Of a stretch of 64,000 nt of DNA, positions 40,453 to 47,979 are shown in pieces. Origin of the DNA: Actomonas sp051209155 (GTDB lineage: Bacteria; Verrucomicrobiota; Verrucomicrobiia; Opitutales; Opitutaceae). The translations under genes and the position numbers were made by a program. Every line of letters starts with the position of its first letter. Positions within the stretch are counted from its first letter, which is position 1. Location of the stretch: NCBI GenBank assembly GCA_051209155.1, contig JBPJGB010000001.1; one strand, written 5' to 3'. The notes beneath the pieces are model-generated. The model did no database searches, had not been told where the DNA came from, and worked only from the letters and a program-made list of their open reading frames with translations.

Positions 40453-41192
40453 AAACCAATCGAATCGAATGGTGGAGGGTGACGCGCTGGCTGCTGCTGG
40501 CGGGGCTGGTGCCGGCGATCCTGCGCGCGCAGGAAAGCACGGCCACCAGCGCGGGCGGGGACGTGAGCCTGGGGCAGCTCTGGGCGCAGGGCGGCTGGGC
40601 GATGTATCCCTTGGCCCTGTTCTCGATGGCGGCCTTTGGCCTTATCGTGTTCAACGCGATGGCGATCCGTGAAAAGACGCTGCTGCGACCTGATGTGTCC
40701 GCGGCATTGAACGAACGGCTCGAGCAGGCCGACGTGGCCAGCGCCCGTGCGATTTGCGAGGAGCAGCCCTGCCTGGTGGCCAATATCACGGTGGCGGGTC
40801 TGGCGCGGGTGAAGGACGGCGCCTACGACGCCGAAGCGGTCGAGAAGGCGATGGAGGAAGCCTCGGTGGAAGAGATCGCCGGACCTTTCGGCGTGATCAG
40901 CTACCTCTCAATTCTTGCGACGCTGGCGCCAATGGTCGGCATGCTCGGCACGGTCTCAGGCATGATCAAAGCCTTCCGCAACATCGCGTTGGGCGGCATG
41001 GGCAAACCGGAGTTGTTGGCCGACAACATTTCGGAAGCGCTCATCACCACGGCAGTGGGCTTGGTCGTCGGCATCCCGGCGATGTTTGCCTTCTTCTTTT
41101 TCAAAAGCCGCTACGCCCGGCTCACCTCGCGGTTGGCGCGGATCTGCGGCGACCTGCACCACTCGCTGACGCACGCGATGCGGACCAAATGA
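40449..41192 (+). CDS. exbB: MotA/TolQ/ExbB proton channel protein
   Basis: A 247-residue protein with an extra N-terminal hydrophobic segment (residues 8-28, ending LRAQ) that looks like a cleavable signal, then three membrane helices near 49-71, 150-172 and 196-219. The family signature lies in TM2/TM3: GMLGTVSGM with Thr168 and ITTAVGLVVGIPA with Thr201, equivalent to the channel threonines of ExbB. It forms the inner-membrane pentamer that, with ExbD, converts proton flow into motion. It overlaps both neighbours by ATGA. The two ExbD genes and the TonB-anchored vWA protein indicate what it powers. Confidence 0.93.
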   Translation: MKTNRIEWWRVTRWLLLAGLVPAILRAQESTATSAGGDVSLGQLWAQGGWAMYPLALFSMAAFGLIVFNAMAIREKTLLRPDVSAALNERLEQADVASARAICEEQPCLVANITVAGLARVKDGAYDAEAVEKAMEEASVEEIAGPFGVISYLSILATLAPMVGMLGTVSGMIKAFRNIALGGMGKPELLADNISEALITTAVGLVVGIPAMFAFFFFKSRYARLTSRLARICGDLHHSLTHAMRTK

Positions 41193-41605
41193 AGATCGGC
41201 CAACAGAGCGTGGATGACGCGCGTTTCGACATGACGCCGATGATGGACATCGTTTTCCAGCTCATTGCGTTCTTCATGATCGTTGCGACCTACGTGACGC
41301 GAGAAAAGGTCGAGGTGGAGCTGCCGCTGGCGGTGAACGCGGCAATCGCGGAAAACCAGCAGGGTCGTATGATGATTTCTATTACGATCGACGGCCAGGT
41401 GTGGGCGGGATCGCGGGCGGTCGGTTTGGACGAGTTGGCGGTGGATGTGCGCGAATGGTTGGCCGACGACCCAAAGGCCAAGATCGTGATCCGGGCCGAC
41501 CGTTCCAACAGCTACGGTCTGGTGAAGCAGGTGATGAAAGTCTGCCGCGACGCCGGCATCGCCGATATCATCTTCTCATCCTTCCAGACGGAGGGCGGCG
41601 GATGA
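41189..41605 (+). CDS. exbD: ExbD/TolR biopolymer transport protein (first copy)
   Basis: A 138-residue protein with the family's short cytoplasmic tail, one transmembrane helix (about 18-37) and a periplasmic domain. The motif DMTPMMDIVFQL places the proton-carrying Asp at residue 20, matching Asp25 of E. coli ExbD. The C-terminal domain (KAKIVIRADRSNSYGLVKQV...CRDAGIADI) is the canonical ExbD/TolR fold. ATGA overlaps on both sides. Confidence 0.93.
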   Translation: MKIGQQSVDDARFDMTPMMDIVFQLIAFFMIVATYVTREKVEVELPLAVNAAIAENQQGRMMISITIDGQVWAGSRAVGLDELAVDVREWLADDPKAKIVIRADRSNSYGLVKQVMKVCRDAGIADIIFSSFQTEGGG

Positions 41606-42036
41606 AGGCCGACCGGGAGCTGTTTGCTGACGAAGAAGGGTTCTCTTTGGACTCGATGCTGGATATCGTTTTTCTGCTGTTGATCTACTTCATGGTCACG
41701 GCGGCCTTCGTGAAAGAGGAGGCGGACATCAGTATGTCACTGCCCAGCCGGGTGGAGCAGGAGGAGCCGCTCGAGATGCCCGAAGAGCAGGTGCTCGATA
41801 TTCTGGCGGATGGGCGGGTGTTGTTGAACGGCCTGGAGGTGGACGACGCGATGAGTTCAGACCTGCCGACGCTGACGCGCACCCTGGCGCGGTTTCGGCA
41901 GGCTGCTGACGATGCCCAGGTGCCGGCATTTGTCGTCGTGCTGCCGGAGGACGAGGCGCGGCATCAACGCATCATCGACGTGCTCAACGCCTGTGCCGTG
42001 GCGGAAATCGAGCTCGTGTCCTTCAACCTCGAGTGA
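41602..42036 (+). CDS. exbD: ExbD/TolR-like protein (second copy)
   Basis: A 144-residue paralogue of the preceding protein with the same layout. The essential Asp21 is kept (LDSMLDIVFLLLIYFMV), but the usual T-P before it is absent (S-M-L instead). The periplasmic domain has an acidic insertion (EEPLEMPEEQ). Adjacent divergent exbD pairs suggest a heteromeric ExbD dimer inside one ExbB pentamer. ATGA overlap upstream and GTGA downstream. Confidence 0.9.
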   Translation: MKADRELFADEEGFSLDSMLDIVFLLLIYFMVTAAFVKEEADISMSLPSRVEQEEPLEMPEEQVLDILADGRVLLNGLEVDDAMSSDLPTLTRTLARFRQAADDAQVPAFVVVLPEDEARHQRIIDVLNACAVAEIELVSFNLE

Positions 42037-43370
42037 CGTCGATGGCTCGACCGCGAACTAAACGCAGCACCTTGTTCTGGGTCATCGCCATCAGCGTGGC
42101 GGTGCACGTGCTCGTGGGCCTCGTGGTGGCCGGCTTCAAAATCTACCGTTACACCGAACCGGCGGATGCGACATTCTCTTCTCCGCCGCCGGCGCAGCGG
42201 ATGCCTCCGGCCAACGTGGAGTATCGGGTGGCGATGCAGCAGTTGCAGCAGCAGAGCACGCGGCCGCCGAGTCAAACCGCAGGGGCGCTGGACAACCTCC
42301 TGTCGCAGTCGTTGGAGTCCTTCGACAGTCCGGGGGGCGCCTTTGGCACCTCGGCTTTGGGTGGGACGCCGGTCGTGGTGGGCGCAGGCGCCGGGCGCGG
42401 GCGGGGCCTTGGATCGTTGGGCGGCGGTGGCGGATCGCTGGCGATCGGGGTGTCAGCGGTCGATTTCTTCGGCATCAAGAAGCAGGGCGAACGCGTTTGC
42501 TTCATCGTGGATGCCGGCGCTTCGATGGTGGAACCGGAACGGGGCGACCTGCCGGGATATGAGCGCGTGAAAGCGGAGTTGGTGAAGATGGTGCAGGGCC
42601 TTTCGCCCGGCACGTTCTTTAACGTCGTTGTCTTTGAACGCGAAGTGGACCTTTACGCGCCGCGCATGGTGGTCGCCACGCAGGACAACACCTCACAGGT
42701 GGAGGCGTGGATCGCGCCGTATTGGCGTCTCGATAACGGCAAGATTCGTGAGCGGGGAACGTTCCGGAAAAACTACGCGCCTGAGCTGGTCGATTGGGAC
42801 GGCGCTGGCGGCACCTCACGCATGGATCTGGCGCTGGCGGCGGCGTTGGAGCAGCGCGCGGACCTGATCTTCATGATCACGGACGGCACGCCTTCGATCC
42901 GCTTGGCCCGCAAGGCGGCGGAGGATGAGCGTTGGCGCAAGCGGGTGGACAGTTACGAGGTCGCGCGCGCCCGCTACGAGGCCAGTGAGAAAGGCAAGCG
43001 CGAGATGGCCGTCTACGAGCAGGAACGCGCGGCGTGGCAGGCTGAGCGCGATCGGATCAAGGCTGAGCGGGAAGCGCAGGGACTGCCGCCGGTGGTGCGG
43101 GAAGGGGGCAACCGCGGCGCGCCGTCGCGACCGGGGCCATCGCGGCCGAGCCGGCCGACCGAGCATGCGGAGCTGGAGGATTTGCAGCGCTGGGTGCGGC
43201 GACGCGCCAGTGTGCTCTACGAGAGCAGTGGCGCCGCGTTGCCGAGTCTGAATCTGGTGGGCTACTCGCCCAACGCGCGCGGCAAGGCGACGATCGAAGT
43301 GCTGGCGCGAACCTTTCCCGATGGCACGAGCCGCGTCATCGGTGCGTTCGAGGCGGGGACGACGCAGTAG
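42033..43370 (+). CDS. vWA-domain protein with TonB-like membrane anchor
   Basis: A 445-residue protein from GTG 42033, whose GTGA overlap fits the operon; ATG 42042 is the alternative. Residues 12-37 are one membrane helix containing S21-V-A-V-H25, the SxxxH spacing of E. coli TonB Ser16/His20, followed by a Pro/Gln-rich segment (50-85) and a Gly-rich linker (110-137). A von Willebrand A domain occupies about 153-290, with a MIDAS-like D160-A-G-A-S164, T261 and D284; the first MIDAS Ser is replaced by Gly. A charged coiled-coil stretch (295-350), a basic Pro-rich linker and a C-terminal domain (380-445) follow. No separate TonB gene is present, so this protein probably takes TonB's place at the ExbB/ExbD motor. 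Cargo unknown. Confidence 0.85.
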   Translation: MTSMARPRTKRSTLFWVIAISVAVHVLVGLVVAGFKIYRYTEPADATFSSPPPAQRMPPANVEYRVAMQQLQQQSTRPPSQTAGALDNLLSQSLESFDSPGGAFGTSALGGTPVVVGAGAGRGRGLGSLGGGGGSLAIGVSAVDFFGIKKQGERVCFIVDAGASMVEPERGDLPGYERVKAELVKMVQGLSPGTFFNVVVFEREVDLYAPRMVVATQDNTSQVEAWIAPYWRLDNGKIRERGTFRKNYAPELVDWDGAGGTSRMDLALAAALEQRADLIFMITDGTPSIRLARKAAEDERWRKRVDSYEVARARYEASEKGKREMAVYEQERAAWQAERDRIKAEREAQGLPPVVREGGNRGAPSRPGPSRPSRPTEHAELEDLQRWVRRRASVLYESSGAALPSLNLVGYSPNARGKATIEVLARTFPDGTSRVIGAFEAGTTQ

Positions 43371-43382
43371 GGGGGAGTTGAG

Positions 43383-43464
43383 GCCCACGAAACACACCAA
43401 AGGGCGCGAAATCTGGGAAGATACCAGGCTTAACATTTCGTGCCCTTTCGGGTGTTTCGTGGGC
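43383..43464. mobile_element. 82-bp palindromic element related to the GxxExxY cassette ends
   Basis: Two 30-base arms (43383-43412 and 43435-43464) pair at 27 of 30 positions. The tip between them has its own small stem (CTGG...CCAG, 43413-43427). The outer arm GCCCACGAAACACAC closely matches GCCCACGGAACACAC at the ends of the 62030-62476 cassette. It lies 12 bp after the vWA stop and may also terminate the operon transcript. Confidence 0.7.
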
Positions 43465-43509
43465 AAAAGCAGTGGCGGCGGTTGGATTTTGGGGTAGGTT
43501 AACCGCTCC

Positions 43510-43902
43510 ATGCCAAACGTCACGAAACTCCTCCACACGCGCATGCGCGTGAACGACATTGAAGCCACGGTGAAGTTTTACACCGAGGCGCTCGGTCTGA
43601 CCGAGTCCCGCCGCCACACCTCGCCGCGTGGCGCTCAGCTCGTGTTTCTCGCCACGCCCAACAGCGATGAAGAGATCGAGATCTGCCAGATGCCGGACGG
43701 CGCGCCGTCGGTGCAAGTGCAGGAGGACCTGATGCACCTCGCCTTCGAGGTGGAGGACCTGGAGAAGTTTGCCGCCGAGGTGAAGGCGGCGGGTTATGAA
43801 CTGAGTGATGGTCCGACCACCACCGGTAGCGGCTCGGTGATCGCCTTCATCGATGCCCCGGAGGGCTACGAGGTGGAGCTGATCCAGCGCGCGAAAAGCT
43901 GA
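43510..43902 (+). CDS. VOC/glyoxalase I family protein
   Basis: A 130-residue single-module VOC protein. The pattern LLHTRMRVNDIEATVKFYTE at the N-terminus, EIEICQ, MHLAFEVEDL and GYEVELIQ near the end give probable metal ligands His9, Glu57, His76 and Glu123. These match the spacing of GloA His5, Glu56, His74 and Glu122. Lactoylglutathione lyase, isomerising the methylglyoxal-glutathione hemithioacetal, is the most likely activity. It is transcribed alone and ends against a REP-like hairpin. Confidence 0.85.
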   Translation: MPNVTKLLHTRMRVNDIEATVKFYTEALGLTESRRHTSPRGAQLVFLATPNSDEEIEICQMPDGAPSVQVQEDLMHLAFEVEDLEKFAAEVKAAGYELSDGPTTTGSGSVIAFIDAPEGYEVELIQRAKS

Positions 43903-43914
43903 GCGGGATGGCAC

Positions 43915-43935
43915 GGCGGGCTCGGCGAGCCCGCC
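43915..43935. repeat. REP-like palindrome, copy 1
   Basis: GGCGGGCTC-GGC-GAGCCCGCC, a perfect 9-bp stem with a 3-base loop followed by CTACC. It fills the gap between the convergent glyoxalase and glycosylase genes and could terminate both. Confidence 0.75.
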
Positions 43936-44820
43936 CTACCGGCCGCCGTGGGTGCGCTCCCAGGCGAAGAGCAACTGCTGGGCGAGGCCGGCGGTGCGGC
44001 CGTAGTGCACGCGACCAAAATGGGCGACTTGGGACGGGCTCCAGCCATCGAGGCCGTAGCGGCGGCTCATGGCCTTGATCATCCAGGTATCGACCGGAAA
44101 GGCCTCGGGGTGCCCGAGACCGAACAGCGCCACACAGTCCGCGATCTTCTCGCCGACGCCGGGTAGGCTGAGCAGCCGGATCTTGGCGGCGGCGTAGGGC
44201 AGCGCGGCGGTCTCGTTCAGCCAGCCCGGCTGCGTCGCGATCAAGTCGGCGGTCTGTTTGATGTAGCGAGCACGGAAGCCGAGCTGGCAGGCGCGTAACT
44301 GCGCCTCACTCGCCGCCGCCAGCTGTTCCCAGGTGGGAAGGCGGTGAAACTTGTCACGTCCTACGTGACAAGTGGTGCCGAGGTGCTGGGCGAGGAGGGC
44401 CAGCATCTGTTTGATTTGGGGGATCTGCTTGGTGGCGCTGCAGAGAAAGGCGAGCAGGGTTTCGCCAAAGGGTTGGCGCAGGATGCGCAGGCTGGGGTTG
44501 AGGGCGTGGCAGGTGGCGAGGTGCGGGTCGGTGAGGAGCGGCAGGGCGGCAATGCTGCGATCGTGAGTCTCGTTGTCGATGGCCAGGTAGTGACACAGGG
44601 CGGGCAGACCGGCGGGATCGGGCAGGGAGAATTCGAGGGCGGTTTGGTTCAGTCGCAGGCGCGCGACATGGGTGCTCCATTGGCCGATCCAGGTGTCTTC
44701 AGAATCTGAATACCAACGAAAGGCCTGCCCGCCGTCGAGTTGTTCGCGCAGGCCGGCCGGGGTGTAGGCGGGGGAGCCGGGCAGAGGCGCCCAGGGGGTC
44801 CAGGCGGCGGCGAGGGGCAT
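43936..44820 (-). CDS. ogg: OGG1-type 8-oxoguanine DNA glycosylase/AP lyase
   Basis: A 294-residue protein. Residues about 5-120 match the OGG_N beta-domain (GQAFRWYSD, W-IGQW). Residues 120-290 are the HhH-GPD fold, with the hairpin LPGVGEKIADCVALFGLG carrying Lys225 (Schiff-base lysine, OGG1 Lys249) and VDTWM with Asp244 (OGG1 Asp268). It excises 8-oxoguanine from DNA. It is last in a four-gene minus-strand group but separated from the alpha-E gene by a REP-like palindrome, so it may be partly uncoupled. Confidence 0.9.
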   Translation of the reverse strand: MPLAAAWTPWAPLPGSPAYTPAGLREQLDGGQAFRWYSDSEDTWIGQWSTHVARLRLNQTALEFSLPDPAGLPALCHYLAIDNETHDRSIAALPLLTDPHLATCHALNPSLRILRQPFGETLLAFLCSATKQIPQIKQMLALLAQHLGTTCHVGRDKFHRLPTWEQLAAASEAQLRACQLGFRARYIKQTADLIATQPGWLNETAALPYAAAKIRLLSLPGVGEKIADCVALFGLGHPEAFPVDTWMIKAMSRRYGLDGWSPSQVAHFGRVHYGRTAGLAQQLLFAWERTHGGR

Positions 44821-44832
44821 GAGTCACGTGAA

Positions 44833-44853
44833 GGCGGGATCGGTGATCCCGCC
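44833..44853. repeat. REP-like palindrome, copy 2
   Basis: GGCGGGATC-GGT-GATCCCGCC, a perfect 9-bp stem followed by CTGCC. It has the same design as the 43915 copy and lies in the 39-bp gap between the alpha-E and glycosylase genes. Confidence 0.75.
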
Positions 44854-44859
44854 CTGCCT

Positions 44860-45879
44860 TCAGACGTTGTAGTCGAAGAAGTTTTGGTGGACCGCGGAGT
44901 GGGTCTCGCTGAGGCGCACCTGGATGTCGTCGAGGTATTCGTGCAGGCCGTCGGCGATGATCGCGGTCACCGCGGAGTTCTCCAAATGGCCGCGCAGTTT
45001 ACTGATCATCTCCAGCACGGGGTTCTGGTCACCGTCTTCGTGCTCGGCGGTGATTTTGCGCAGGCAGTTTTCGGCGTAGATGATTGAGGCGAGAATGGAG
45101 CGTGGGAATTCGTCGTCGAAGAGCAGATAGTCGACGGCGCGTTCGAGGGTGAGTTGACCGCGCTTGGAGCGGCGGAAGGCCTCGAAGCCGGAGCAGGAGC
45201 GCAGCACGGAGGCCCACTGCACGATGTCGAGGGCCGAGCCCACCTCATGGAGGTCGGGCAGGATCATGAAGTATTTGATGTCGATGATGCGCGACACGTT
45301 GTCGGCGCGCTCGAGGTAGCGACCGAGCAGGTAGAACCACCAGCCCTCGTCGCGCGGGAGCATGGACTCGGCGACTCCATAGAGCTGTTGGATGTGCAGC
45401 TTGAGTTGGCCGAGGTATTCGCCGGCACCGAGCTTTTGGTAGGTGCGGTAGCTGTGAGTGGAGAGCTCGTGGTAGAAGGTGTTGAGCGTCTCCCACATTT
45501 CGGACGCGATCTGGTCCTGGATGCAGCGGGCATTCTCGCGGGCGGCGGCGATGCACGAGACGTAGGACGAAGGGTTCTCGCGATCGAAGAGCAGGTATTT
45601 CACGACCGTCTCTTCGCTGATCCTGTCGCCGTAGAGCTTGTGGAAGCCCTCGTCGTCGCCGGTGACGAAGACGAGCGGTTCCCACGCGCGAGGATCGTCG
45701 GCGTGGCGGCGGGCCTCGAGGTCGAGCACGAGCTGGGCGTTGACGTCGACCAGACGCACGGTGTTTTCGGCGCGTTCGAGCTGGCGGGCGGTCCAGTAGA
45801 TGAGACTGGCCACGCGGCTGAGCATGCCGGTGCGAGAAGCGGGCGTGGATTCGTCGAGAATGAGAGCGGAAGTGGGCAT
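44860..45879 (-). CDS. Alpha-E domain protein (DUF403)
   Basis: A 339-residue all-helical protein. The segment beginning MLSRVASLIYWTARQLERAENTVR at residue 19 is the typical start of alpha-E proteins, so ATG 45825 is a possible real start. ATG 45879 lies 15 bp after the upstream stop and adds an 18-residue leader. Later hallmark stretches are ENARCIQDQIASEMWETLN, the GRYLERADNVSRIIDIKYF motif and ERAVDYLLFD. Alpha-E genes nearly always pair with a circularly permuted ATP-grasp gene, as here. The pair is associated with peptide or amide-bond chemistry, but the product is not known. Confidence 0.9.
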   Translation of the reverse strand: MPTSALILDESTPASRTGMLSRVASLIYWTARQLERAENTVRLVDVNAQLVLDLEARRHADDPRAWEPLVFVTGDDEGFHKLYGDRISEETVVKYLLFDRENPSSYVSCIAAARENARCIQDQIASEMWETLNTFYHELSTHSYRTYQKLGAGEYLGQLKLHIQQLYGVAESMLPRDEGWWFYLLGRYLERADNVSRIIDIKYFMILPDLHEVGSALDIVQWASVLRSCSGFEAFRRSKRGQLTLERAVDYLLFDDEFPRSILASIIYAENCLRKITAEHEDGDQNPVLEMISKLRGHLENSAVTAIIADGLHEYLDDIQVRLSETHSAVHQNFFDYNV

Positions 45880-45894
45880 GACGCGGCGGGGGCT

Positions 45895-47391
45895 TTAGAT
45901 GGCGATCTTCTCGCGGCCGGTTTCGGTGACGGGGGAATCGGCGGTATCGGTGGGAGCCAGGACCCAGGTGTCCTTGGAGCCGCCACCCTGCGAGGAGTTG
46001 ACGACGAGCGAGCCCTTGGTGAGGGCCACCCGGGTGAGGCCGCCGGACATGATGCGGACTTTGTCGCCGTAGAGGATGTAAGGCCGCAGGTCGAGGTGGC
46101 GGCCCTCAATGGTCTTGCCGCCACACACGGTCGGCGCGCGGGAAAGACCGAGGGTGGGCTGGGCGATGAAGTTGCGGGGATGCGCGATGATCTTGGCGCG
46201 GAATTCCTCGATCTGCTCCTTGGTCGCCTTGGGGCCGACGAGCATGCCGTAACCACCGGCTTCGTTGACGCTTTTGACCACGAGTTCGGGCAGGTGATCG
46301 AGGACGTATTGGAGTTCCTTTTTTTCCGAGGTGAGGAAGGTGTCGACGTTGGGCAGCACGGCGTCCTCACCGAGGTAGAATTTGATCATCGCCGGCACGT
46401 AATAATAGATCGCCTTGTCATCGGCGATGCCGGTGCCAACCGGGTTGGTGAGGGCGACGTTGCCTTTGCGGTAGGCTTCGAAGAGGCCGGGCACACCGAG
46501 CAGCGAGTCCTTGCGGAAAACCGTGGGGTCGAGGAAATCGTCGTCGATGCGGCGGTAGATGACGTGCACGCGTTGCAGGCCGTGCGTGCGCTTCATGTAG
46601 ACCTTGTCGTCGAGCACCACGAGGTCGTTGCCCTCCACGATCTGGATGCCCATCTGGCGGGCGAGGAAGGCGTGCTCGAAGTAGGCGGAGTTGTAGACAC
46701 CGGGGGTGAGCAGGACGACGGTGGGCTCGGCGACATCGGGCGCGAGCGAGGTGAGCAGGTCGAGCAGGTTGGACGGGTAGTTCGACACCGGGCGCACGCC
46801 GTATTGGCGGAGCAAGTTGGGGAACACCCGTTTCATGACCTGGCGGTTTTCGAGCACGTAGCTGACGCCGGACGGGGTGCGGAGGTTGTCCTCGAGCACG
46901 CGGTAGGTGCCGTGTTGGTCGCGCACGAGATCGGTGCCGTTGATGTGCACGTGGCGGTTGAGCGGCAGGTCGACGCCGACGAGCGCACGACGGAAGTGGG
47001 CGCAGCTTTCGACGAGGTCGCGCGGCACGACGCCTTCCTTCACGATGCGCTGGTCGTGGTAGATGTCGTGGAGGAACATGTCCAAGGCGACCATCCGCTG
47101 CGTGAGGCCCTTGGCGAGATGGTCCCATTCGTGCGCCGGAATGATGCGCGGTATGAGGTCGAAGGGGAAAATCTTCTCGGTGCCGGCCTTGTCGGAGTAG
47201 ACGGTGAAGGTGACGCCGCGTCGCTTGAAGGTCTTGTCGGCGGTCTTCTGGCGCTGGCCGAGTTCGGTCATGCCGTTGAGCCGCGCGTAACGCTCGAAGA
47301 GGCGCTGATAGTGGGGGCGTGGTTCACCTTCGGCGGTGAACATTTCGTCGTAGAAGGGGCCGGTGTCGTAGCGGGAGAAAAGGTCCGACAT
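45895..47391 (-). CDS. Circularly permuted ATP-grasp family protein
   Basis: A 498-residue protein starting at MSDLFSRYDTGPFYDEMF. The open frame runs further upstream but only as low-complexity Arg-rich shadow sequence. Landmarks include HINGTDLVRDQHGTYRVLEDNLRTPSGVSYVLENR near residue 160 (the nucleotide-binding core of CP_ATPgrasp_1), a YRRIDDDFLDP stretch and KSVNEAGGYGMLVGP toward the C-terminus. The family is predicted to ligate amines to carboxylates using ATP. It precedes the alpha-E gene by 15 bp. The transglutaminase-like gene that often completes this cluster is not in the window. Confidence 0.92.
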   Translation of the reverse strand: MSDLFSRYDTGPFYDEMFTAEGEPRPHYQRLFERYARLNGMTELGQRQKTADKTFKRRGVTFTVYSDKAGTEKIFPFDLIPRIIPAHEWDHLAKGLTQRMVALDMFLHDIYHDQRIVKEGVVPRDLVESCAHFRRALVGVDLPLNRHVHINGTDLVRDQHGTYRVLEDNLRTPSGVSYVLENRQVMKRVFPNLLRQYGVRPVSNYPSNLLDLLTSLAPDVAEPTVVLLTPGVYNSAYFEHAFLARQMGIQIVEGNDLVVLDDKVYMKRTHGLQRVHVIYRRIDDDFLDPTVFRKDSLLGVPGLFEAYRKGNVALTNPVGTGIADDKAIYYYVPAMIKFYLGEDAVLPNVDTFLTSEKKELQYVLDHLPELVVKSVNEAGGYGMLVGPKATKEQIEEFRAKIIAHPRNFIAQPTLGLSRAPTVCGGKTIEGRHLDLRPYILYGDKVRIMSGGLTRVALTKGSLVVNSSQGGGSKDTWVLAPTDTADSPVTETGREKIAI

Positions 47392-47408
47392 GGTGAGCAG
47401 GTTCGGGA

Positions 47409-47891
47409 TCAGGGGGTGGACGTGAAGTCGGTCCACAGGAAACTTTGCGCGGAGGCGAGCGGGGTGCCGTTGGCGGCGGTGAGGGTGAGTTGCCAGGCGA
47501 CCGGTTGGGCTTCGGGGTCGATCCAGTCGCGGCCGGTGAGTCCGGCGTTCAACGCGTGACTGCCGGCGGGAAGGTCGAGCGTGAAGGTGTGGGTCTCCGG
47601 CGCGGTCGCCCCCGGCCGGATCACGGTCAAGGTGAGCGTGGCATCGGCTTCGGCCTGGGCGGCATCGGTGCGGATGAGCCAGTAGTAGCCGCCGCGCGCG
47701 TCGGGCTGAGAACGCAGGGCCTGCTGGTTGATGACATCGGGGGAGGCGCCGAAATATTCGCCGAGGCGGGTGAAGCTGGCGGCATCGCGGTAACCTGGCC
47801 AGACGCGCACGAGTTCCACGGAATCGGCGGCGGCCCATGCCGATGGCATCAATACGAGGAAACGGAGGACAGCGAAAAACGAACGGCGCAT
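47409..47891 (-). CDS. Exported hypothetical protein of the ATP-grasp/alpha-E operon
   Basis: A 160-residue protein with an N-terminal signal peptide (MRRSFFAVLRFLVLMPSAWAA). The mature part has a conserved-looking WPGYRDAASFTRLGEYFG segment and a beta-rich C-terminal half (LTLTVIRPG..., HALNAGLTGRDWIDP). I do not recognise a family. It is first in the group and ends 17 bp before the ATP-grasp start, so it is probably co-transcribed and may be an envelope partner of that pathway. Confidence 0.75.
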   Translation of the reverse strand: MRRSFFAVLRFLVLMPSAWAAADSVELVRVWPGYRDAASFTRLGEYFGASPDVINQQALRSQPDARGGYYWLIRTDAAQAEADATLTLTVIRPGATAPETHTFTLDLPAGSHALNAGLTGRDWIDPEAQPVAWQLTLTAANGTPLASAQSFLWTDFTSTP

Positions 47892-47979
47892 GCGGGGGTC
47901 AGCACCTTACATAGAGGCGGGCTGGGGGCAAGCATGGTGCAGGTTGTGTGCCGCGCCGCGCGGCGATTGATTTCATTCA

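Noticed and set aside
45154..47559. Plus-strand open frame of 801 codons
   Set aside because: It is antisense to the alpha-E and ATP-grasp genes, whose families are certain.
47391..47838. N-terminal extension of the ATP-grasp protein
   Set aside because: The extra 149 codons are Arg/His/Pro-rich shadow of the upstream exported-protein gene; the family begins at MSDLFSRYDTG.
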